Positions 38,803 through 38,859 of a stretch of 38,859 nt of DNA are shown piece after piece. Location of the stretch: positions 564,242 through 603,100 of the forward strand of contig MU657174.1 of assembly GCA_026770575.1 (NCBI GenBank), in the 5' to 3' direction. The notes below the pieces were generated by a model. That model was not told the origin of the DNA. It did no database searches and saw only the letters and a list, made by a program, of their open reading frames with translations. This DNA is from Pelagophyceae sp. CCMP2097 (Eukaryota; Sar; Pelagophyceae). Position numbers and translations under genes: made by a program. Positions within the stretch are counted from its first letter, which is position 1; each line of letters starts with the position of its first letter.

Positions 38803-38859
38803 ATGCCGCTCGCGACGCCCATCGTCTCGGTGAACGCGTCGACGCTGAAGCTGGGCGTC
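38803..38859 (+). CDS. Start of an unidentified gene (partial, right edge)
   Basis: The ATG at 38803 begins an open frame of 19 codons, MPLATPIVSVNASTLKLGV, running off the window. The GC content rises sharply at the start codon after an AT-rich upstream region, as at other gene starts here. Too short to identify. Confidence 0.45.
   Translation, partial: MPLATPIVSVNASTLKLGV

Noticed and set aside
1..38859. tRNA or rRNA genes
   Set aside because: No cloverleaf with a plausible T-loop and acceptor stem and no rRNA-like stretch was recognised by eye; a tRNAscan run would be decisive.

Overview
This is nuclear DNA from a GC-rich, gene-dense photosynthetic eukaryote, most likely a stramenopile alga close to the pelagophytes (Aureococcus/Pelagomonas type). 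That placement is an inference. It rests on short spliceosomal introns (about 42-331 nt, mostly 45-95) ending in TAG or CAG, mitochondrial complex I and mitochondrial-type genes, a plastid fibrillin whose N-terminus looks like signal peptide plus transit peptide with an ASA-L-LAP cleavage motif, and a very large cysteine-rich multi-pass receptor of a type seen in stramenopiles. No tRNA, rRNA, CRISPR array or operon was seen. Gene models were joined by eye from reading-frame continuity, splice dinucleotides, phase and family resemblance; in every multi-exon model the summed exon length is a multiple of three.

Layout, left to right: a secreted, N-glycosylation-dense protein cut by the left edge (minus); a Mis12-like kinetochore protein (minus); complex I subunit NDUFA6/B14 (minus), divergent from a small membrane protein (plus); a broken response-regulator receiver domain (plus); a glycolipid-transfer (GLTP) domain protein (plus); a low-complexity protein with a C-terminal DPV...W motif (minus), divergent from a small acidic/Ser-rich protein (plus); a plastid PAP/fibrillin (minus), divergent by 109 bp from a carrier-family transporter with an N-terminal signal peptide (plus); a frameshifted WD40 protein (minus), divergent from a PX-PH-Sec14 protein (plus); an OPR-like, probably mitochondrial RNA-binding repeat protein (plus); a 1,939-residue receptor-like membrane protein in ten exons (plus); an S49 SohB-type peptidase (plus); an ERMP1/M28 membrane metallopeptidase (plus); an MFS transporter (plus); a Popeye-domain protein fused to a peptidoglycan-binding domain (plus); a bacterial-type solute-binding protein (minus); a frameshifted GT31 glycosyltransferase (minus); a roughly 1.66 kb AT-richer gap with a candidate MITE; and the first 19 codons of a further gene at the right edge.

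The genes do not form one pathway. Recurrent themes are organelle-targeted proteins (complex I, fibrillin, carrier, OPR, SohB), membrane-lipid and phosphoinositide proteins (GLTP, PX-PH-Sec14) and cell-surface proteins. The most general signal is splicing: 9 of 41 inferred introns need a GC donor rather than GT, and several of these choices are fixed by conserved motifs that only read correctly across a GC-AG junction. Three genes carry reading-frame lesions (an in-frame TAA, a 4-bp deletion, a 13-bp duplication); these could be real pseudogenization or assembly error.
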